A stretch of 64,000 nucleotides of DNA, taken from Apoderus coryli. Lineage: Eukaryota > Arthropoda > Insecta > Coleoptera > Attelabidae. Below, piece after piece: positions 59,620-64,000 of this stretch. The stretch lies in NCBI GenBank assembly GCA_911728435.2, contig OU452205.1:12282260-12346259 (forward strand), written 5' to 3'. The notes below the pieces were generated by a model that was not told the DNA's origin, made no database searches, and saw only the letters and a program-made list of their open reading frames with translations. The translations under genes were made by a program, and so were the position numbers. How positions within the stretch are numbered: position 1 is the stretch's first letter; every line of letters begins with the position of its first letter.

Positions 59620-60414
59620 TTACCAGCTGTTGTAGGTGCGCTGCCCCGTCGATGCGTTCTCTCTCCTTTCCATGCTTTCTCTTTGCATCCTCATGTCGTC
59701 GACGCTGCTCTTCAAAAACTTGATGACCCTCGTAAATGGTACGCCTCCATCTCGGTCGGTTGTTCGCGATCTATTCTCACACTTCTTCATGTTGGTCTTA
59801 AGAACATCCTTGTACCTCTTTTGCAGCCCCCTCTGATTTCGTGTGCCGACCTTAAGCTGTGAATAATGGATTCTCTTGGGAAGGCGTTCCATTAGCATGC
59901 GGATTACGGGTCCAGTCCATCGCAGCTGGTGCCTCACAATCATCGCCTCGATACTATTTGACTCAGCTTCCTCCAAAATGCTGATGTTTGTTCGTCGGTG
60001 TCATTCCATTTTATTTCGAGAATTCTTCTAAGGCATCGTTAATGGTACTTCTCTAGGGCGTTTAAATGCCTCAGATAAGTGGTCCAGGACTCACGGCTAT
60101 ACGTAAGGGTAGGAACTCAGTCGGCCAAAAGATGCGCTTGTCCATCTTATACGATGCCGAATTTCATCATCGATATTTGCTTTCGCCGCGAGAATGCTGC
60201 CGAGGTAAGAGAAACTCTCGATGTTCTGAAGTCTGTCTCCGTTAATTCGAATATGTGGTGGGACCGCCACAGTATTTGGTGCAGGCTGGTAGAGAATCTG
60301 TGTTTTCTCTATATTTAGTTCAAGCCCGATACTCCCGAATGCGCTGTTAAATGCATTTAGTATACAGGTTGAGTCACGAGGAACTGTACATACTTCTACC
60401 ATAAGGAGAGGCAC
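59620..60414 (-). pseudogene. RTE-like (BovB-type) LINE fragment
   Basis: Minus strand. The upstream frame (60414-60097) reads FGSIGLELNIEKTQILYQPA (RT motif D region), GDRLQNIESFSYLGSIL (motif E) and DEIRHRIRWTSASFGRL, typical of RTE-clade or craniofacial-development-protein-like LINE RTs. After a damaged stretch, 59976-59620 reads MIVRHQLRWTGPVIRM, LPKRIHYSQLKVGTRNQRG and RYKDVLKTNMKKC, the conserved C-terminal block (LRWVGHVxRM...R.PK..fyG.L). Frameshifts and 5' truncation make it dead. It is a different LINE clade from the others in the window. Confidence 0.85.
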
Positions 60415-60949
60415 ATTAGAGGATTGTCAAATGACCATTAAAAACTGTCTCCTTGTTTTCATTATTAATATACAAAACAATGTTTCGTCATATCTTTTCA
60501 ATGATTAAGTCGATTTATCTCATTTTTTTTTTTATAAAAGTGTGTATTGGTGCCTGGCAACTAACTGACATATTCAGAATTGAGAAAATCCAGGTCCGTC
60601 TTCGAGAAAATTGGTGGGACTGCTTCATATTCAACACTTCACCCTGTATATGATTTTTCAATAATCTGATATAATTTTTTCAGAGGGCATAAATAGACAG
60701 TTAGGCCTGGCTATTTGAATTTTTTGTTACACTCACCTCACATTTCCAATTAAAGATTAATTTTAGAGCCAAATTGAAAATTGGCAAAAATGCAGTATCT
60801 TACTCTATAATATAGCGGAAAAACAAAGTTTTTGTTATAATAAAAAATTATTAATCATTCATTTTGAATTAAAAATTAAGCATTTTTTTTAGTAAAAACT
60901 ATTTAATCTCATACAAATGGTTTAATAATACTCTTGTGCATGCTGCAGG

Positions 60950-61166
60950 AGAACCCGTACAAATAAAAGCCAACTGGCTGAGTTTTATACTTCAGTTTTT
61001 AAATGCCCCCAAAGAAAGAGGTCTAGTGGAGTTAAATCTGGAGTTTTTGGCCGAGGAAACGTTTCATCCAGTCATTGCCAAACTCGAAGAGGACCTCGAT
61101 CTTGTTGGATATGCAAACTTTCAACACAACATACCAGGCAATTTATATAGATCCATCCTTAAATAA
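60950..61166 (+). CDS. possible last coding exon of an unidentified host gene
   Basis: After a good acceptor (CATGCTGCAG, ending 60949) the frame reads EPVQIKANWLSFILQFLNAP, then KERGLVELNLEFLAEETFHP and EEDLDLVGYANFQHNIPGNL, to a stop at 61166 followed by an AT-rich 3' region. The helix-rich composition, the undamaged frame and the balanced codons look like a constrained protein end. I do not recognise the family. No other exon of the same gene was identified upstream, and its relation to the DYRK gene is unknown. A transposon-derived exon cannot be excluded. Confidence 0.5.
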
Positions 61167-61242
61167 TAATAATGAGTTTTATTATATTTGAATGTTTTAA
61201 ATGTTGTGTTTGTAACTATAATAGTATATTGTGCAACGAACA

Positions 61243-63610
61243 TGAAATAATAATAATAAATGCTTTATTGTGCAAAATAACCAAATGACAAAACCAAACA
61301 ATAAATTTTACAATATTTTACATAATCTAATACAGTTACATTAAGTCCTAAGGCTATCAACACAAAGGAAATGAGATTTGGCATATGCCACTCTTCCACT
61401 CATTCCAAAATAAATCATAAACCTAAAAGAAAGAAAGAACACGCCATATACTACTTGTCCAGTGCTATGGAAAAAGTCTGCGCCTTAACTCACGCCTAAA
61501 ACTAACCAAAGGCATATCTATAAACTCCAGCAGTTTATTTAAAAGTTTCGGCCCGTTATAAGCAAAACATCCTTCAAATTTGGACGTAGAATGTTGTGGA
61601 ATTGTATACAAGTTGAAGCGCAGACCCAGTCCGTGAACATCAAATCTTCTTAAAAGTACATTAAATAAATACTCAGGCGTATGAGAAGTAACTATTTTGT
61701 ACAGCAAAACAGAGTACAGATAATCGAATCTAACCGCCAGACTAGGTTCTGCAAGCTTTGTTAGAAATGGTGTAATATGAGCCGCAAATGGAACGGAACA
61801 GATGAATCTTACGCACGCGTTTTGAATTCTCTGAATTTTAGCTTTATTATAATTAGGCAAGTAATAATAATACACTTGGGAACAGTAGTCAAGGTGCGGA
61901 TATATCAAGGATTTAACAAGAAGTAACTTTGTATTTTCATCCAAAATATATTTTAGATGGTACATACATTTGATCCTAAAAAACGAATTTTTATATAACT
62001 GACAACAGTGGTCACTAAAACTTAATTTGGAGTCAATTAAGATACCCAGATCCTTTGCGGTATCCACCCACCGCACCACCGTTCCATCAACAATAACACT
62101 ACCAGAAGTCCGTATCAACTCCGTATGGCGCTCATTACCAATGCATAACGCAACAGTTTTATTAGGGTTTAATCTGAGGCCATGGCGTCTACACCAGTCG
62201 GAAAAACACGTTAGATCTTGATTAACATTAAAAATCGCTCTTTGAAATTCAGCAATACCACAATGAAGGTATATTTGTGCATCATCAGCATAAAGGTGTA
62301 TTTCTGAATGTATCATAGTCATTGGCAAATCAAACGTGAAAATGGAAAATAAGAGAGGTCCCAAAATACTTCCCTGAGGAACACCACTCGTCAGTTCTTT
62401 AAACTGAGAGCTTCTTGAATTTACTTTTACACACTGGAGTCTTTGAAATAAGTAGCTATTAAACCATCTTAAGGAAGTTTCATCAAATCCCAAATAATAA
62501 AGCTTGCTCAATAAGAGATCAAAATTAACCAGATCAAATGTCTTACTTTGATCCAGTAACACCACAACCGTACACTTAGACTTATCCAAGGCATATGAGA
62601 TATCATTTGTCACCTTTAATAAGGCCGTGGCAGTGGAATGCCTAGAACGAAAACCAGATTGGGCAGCCGGTAGAATTTGAAAATCATTTAGATATTCCCT
62701 CATCTGGAACGCTATTACTCTCTCAAACATTTTTGATAAGGTAGGAAGCAGACTAATGGGTCTTAGATCATTGAATGAACTAGGGGTCGAAACTTTTGGG
62801 AGTGGCATAACTATGGCTGACTTCCAAACTGTGGGAAACTCGCCTAAATGAACACAATAATTAAAAATATTCTTAATGATCTCAATACAATATGGAATAA
62901 TCAGATTTAACATCTTTGTATTGATACCATCCACACCACAAGCATTGGACTTCATCAATCTCAAACTATTAAAGACATCCTCTGTGGATATCTCTCTAAA
63001 ACGGAAAGTTGAACCACCAAAAAGACGGTTTCCTTTATAAAAGTTTAACGTCTCGATATCAACCGATGTTTGGACAGACACTCCAATAAAGTAATCATTG
63101 ATACCTTCAGGCAGATTGAGTTCATCAGGCAAATCTTTACTTCGACCTCGATCTGAAGATACGCCCCAACGAGAGATATTTCTCCAAAGTCTCTTCGAAT
63201 CATTATTACAACCCCTCAAGGTATATTGCATATAAGCAGTTTTTTCACGTTTGATGGCAGACTTAACATAGTTTCTCAAGTCGACATAATAACGTCTGTT
63301 AGCGGGTGTTTTATTGCAAAGATATTTTCTATGGGCATTATTTTTTAGGGTAATCATCTTCCTGATATTATATGTAATATAAGGTTGATACGGTCTTCTC
63401 GTTTTTACAGTTTTTATGGGAGCATGCACGTTAAACAGTGATATTATTGTGTCATTAAGAACCTTCACTCTCTCATCGATATCAATTATGTTATCGATGT
63501 ATGCCCAACATAAAAGTTGTGCATCTCGGGCGAATATGTCAGTATCAAAAAATGCAAAATCTCGATAAGTAAAACATTTCAACTCCTTTTCGCACCTATC
63601 AAAAAAGATT
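61243..63610 (-). mobile_element. Jockey-like LINE, 5'-truncated, with 3' repeat tail
   Basis: The 3' end is a (TTA)n-type tail (minus strand) at 61243-61262. The body carries the long RT frame below and an approximately 200-bp 3' UTR. The 5' limit is near 63610, where LINE-type sequence (CEKELKCFTYRDF) gives way to a palindrome, so the endonuclease and any ORF1 are missing. Confidence 0.8.
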
Positions 63611-63663
63611 GTACATGATATGAAATGACATATATTTCCTACGAGTATGATCGTTTGCAGCAT
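61465..63663 (-). CDS. LINE ORF2 reverse transcriptase (732 codons, endonuclease missing)
   Basis: An uninterrupted frame. After a linker (RDFAFFDTDIFARDAQ ... NVHAPIKTVKTRRP) the RT boxes appear in order: DLRPISLLPTLSKMFERV, AQSGFRSRHSTATALL, motif A VVLLDQSKTFDLVNFDLLLS, motif B SGVPQGSILGPLLF, motif C HLYADDAQIYL (about 62300-62270), motif D RLNPNKTVALC, motif E AKDLGILIDSKLSF, then thumb (YPHLDYCSQVYY) and a C-terminal region ending RRELRRRLFP. Motif A reads DQSKTFD where LDFSKAFD is usual; both catalytic regions look intact. The first ~18 residues (MLQTIILVGNICHFISC) come from the neighbouring palindrome, not from the LINE, so the start codon is accidental. The open RT frame suggests a young insertion. 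Confidence 0.9.
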   Translation of the reverse strand: MLQTIILVGNICHFISCTIFFDRCEKELKCFTYRDFAFFDTDIFARDAQLLCWAYIDNIIDIDERVKVLNDTIISLFNVHAPIKTVKTRRPYQPYITYNIRKMITLKNNAHRKYLCNKTPANRRYYVDLRNYVKSAIKREKTAYMQYTLRGCNNDSKRLWRNISRWGVSSDRGRSKDLPDELNLPEGINDYFIGVSVQTSVDIETLNFYKGNRLFGGSTFRFREISTEDVFNSLRLMKSNACGVDGINTKMLNLIIPYCIEIIKNIFNYCVHLGEFPTVWKSAIVMPLPKVSTPSSFNDLRPISLLPTLSKMFERVIAFQMREYLNDFQILPAAQSGFRSRHSTATALLKVTNDISYALDKSKCTVVVLLDQSKTFDLVNFDLLLSKLYYLGFDETSLRWFNSYLFQRLQCVKVNSRSSQFKELTSGVPQGSILGPLLFSIFTFDLPMTMIHSEIHLYADDAQIYLHCGIAEFQRAIFNVNQDLTCFSDWCRRHGLRLNPNKTVALCIGNERHTELIRTSGSVIVDGTVVRWVDTAKDLGILIDSKLSFSDHCCQLYKNSFFRIKCMYHLKYILDENTKLLLVKSLIYPHLDYCSQVYYYYLPNYNKAKIQRIQNACVRFICSVPFAAHITPFLTKLAEPSLAVRFDYLYSVLLYKIVTSHTPEYLFNVLLRRFDVHGLGLRFNLYTIPQHSTSKFEGCFAYNGPKLLNKLLEFIDMPLVSFRRELRRRLFP

Positions 63664-63725
63664 GAGCCGCAGGCGAGTGCTGCAAATCTACGAGTAGGAA
63701 ATGGTCATTTCATGTGAGTTTCACA
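63602..63725. repeat. GC-containing palindrome at the LINE 5' boundary
   Basis: GAAATGACATATATTTCCTA and CGAGTATGATCGTTTGCAGC pair with TGCTGCAAATCTACGAGTAG and GAAATGGTCATTTCA around a loop GAGCCGCAGGCGAG. The LINE joins inside its left arm. The GC-rich loop in AT-rich arms resembles the hairpin in the 25205-26180 repeat. Confidence 0.6.
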
Positions 63726-64000
63726 CTATACTTTTTCTACGACTGATTTAATACTTTTGAATAAATTTGACATAATTTTTAGGCAAATATTTGTTTTTCG
63801 AAACTTACCCTTGTTAGCATATAAGCCTAAATACGATAAATTAGAAGTATTAAATTGACTAGGTGGTGTTAAACTATATTCACTATCACTGTTTATGTGT
63901 TTTGAAATTAGCGAAATACTTAATTATAATTATTATTAATTATAAATACCAAAACTGTCAATTTGGTGTTTGTATTTTCGGCGTTGCTATGGTGATTTTT

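Noticed and set aside
1..64000. CRISPR arrays, bacterial operons, rRNA genes
   Set aside because: No short regularly spaced direct repeats with unique spacers, no ribosomal RNA blocks and no prokaryotic gene organisation are seen; introns and eukaryotic elements dominate.

Overview
The window is strongly AT-rich eukaryotic DNA dominated by transposable-element remains. The repeat types (Tc1/mariner, pogo-type, THAP/P-like, Jockey-like and RTE-like LINEs, many foldback elements) and the style of the one clear host gene point to an insect with a large, repeat-rich genome. A beetle is a reasonable guess, but the sequence alone does not prove it.

The host gene is a class II DYRK protein kinase (DYRK2/3/4 type; Drosophila smi35A/Dyrk2 is the closest relative I can name). 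It lies on the + strand in five recognisable exons: 18200-18319, 20082-20207, 21932-22118, 24975-25138 and 33121-33398. All splice junctions are canonical and the phases agree across every join. The exons give a low-complexity N-terminal part, the DYRK-homology box, and the kinase N-lobe as far as the hinge. I could not find the catalytic loop, activation loop or C-lobe in the remaining 30.6 kb, so the next exon is probably beyond the window. The introns are full of elements: a Tc1 pseudogene in intron 2, a THAP/P-like relic and a mariner MITE in intron 3, and tandem and palindromic elements in intron 4.

Layout: 1-670 mariner relic; 3.5 kb hammerhead-like motif; 4.1-4.5 kb LINE reverse transcriptase (RT) relic; 6.3-7.5 kb pogo-type relic with a foldback insert; 9.8-11.8 kb large inverted-repeat element; 12.0-16.0 kb RNase H relic, Jockey-like LINE nested in a TIR element, and a second LINE; 18.9-19.7 kb third LINE; 18.2-33.4 kb DYRK exons; 35.4-54.7 kb array of four diverged tandem units of about 4.6-5.2 kb; 55.3-58.2 kb foldback element, mariner relic and MITEs; 59.6-60.4 kb RTE-like relic; 60.95-61.17 kb possible last exon of an unidentified host gene; 61.2-63.6 kb LINE with a long open RT reading frame.

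The most unusual signal is a recurring hammerhead-ribozyme-like core (CUGANGA, one extra base, a helix II hairpin, GAAAC, then a short self-complementary helix III ending in GUH). It appears at a dozen or so places, usually once per arm of a palindromic element and pointing outward. It is clearest at 55.35-55.99 kb, 39.47-39.73 kb and 3.51-3.56 kb. Every copy has one base more than the canonical core between A9 and helix II, so catalytic activity is a hypothesis and not a conclusion.
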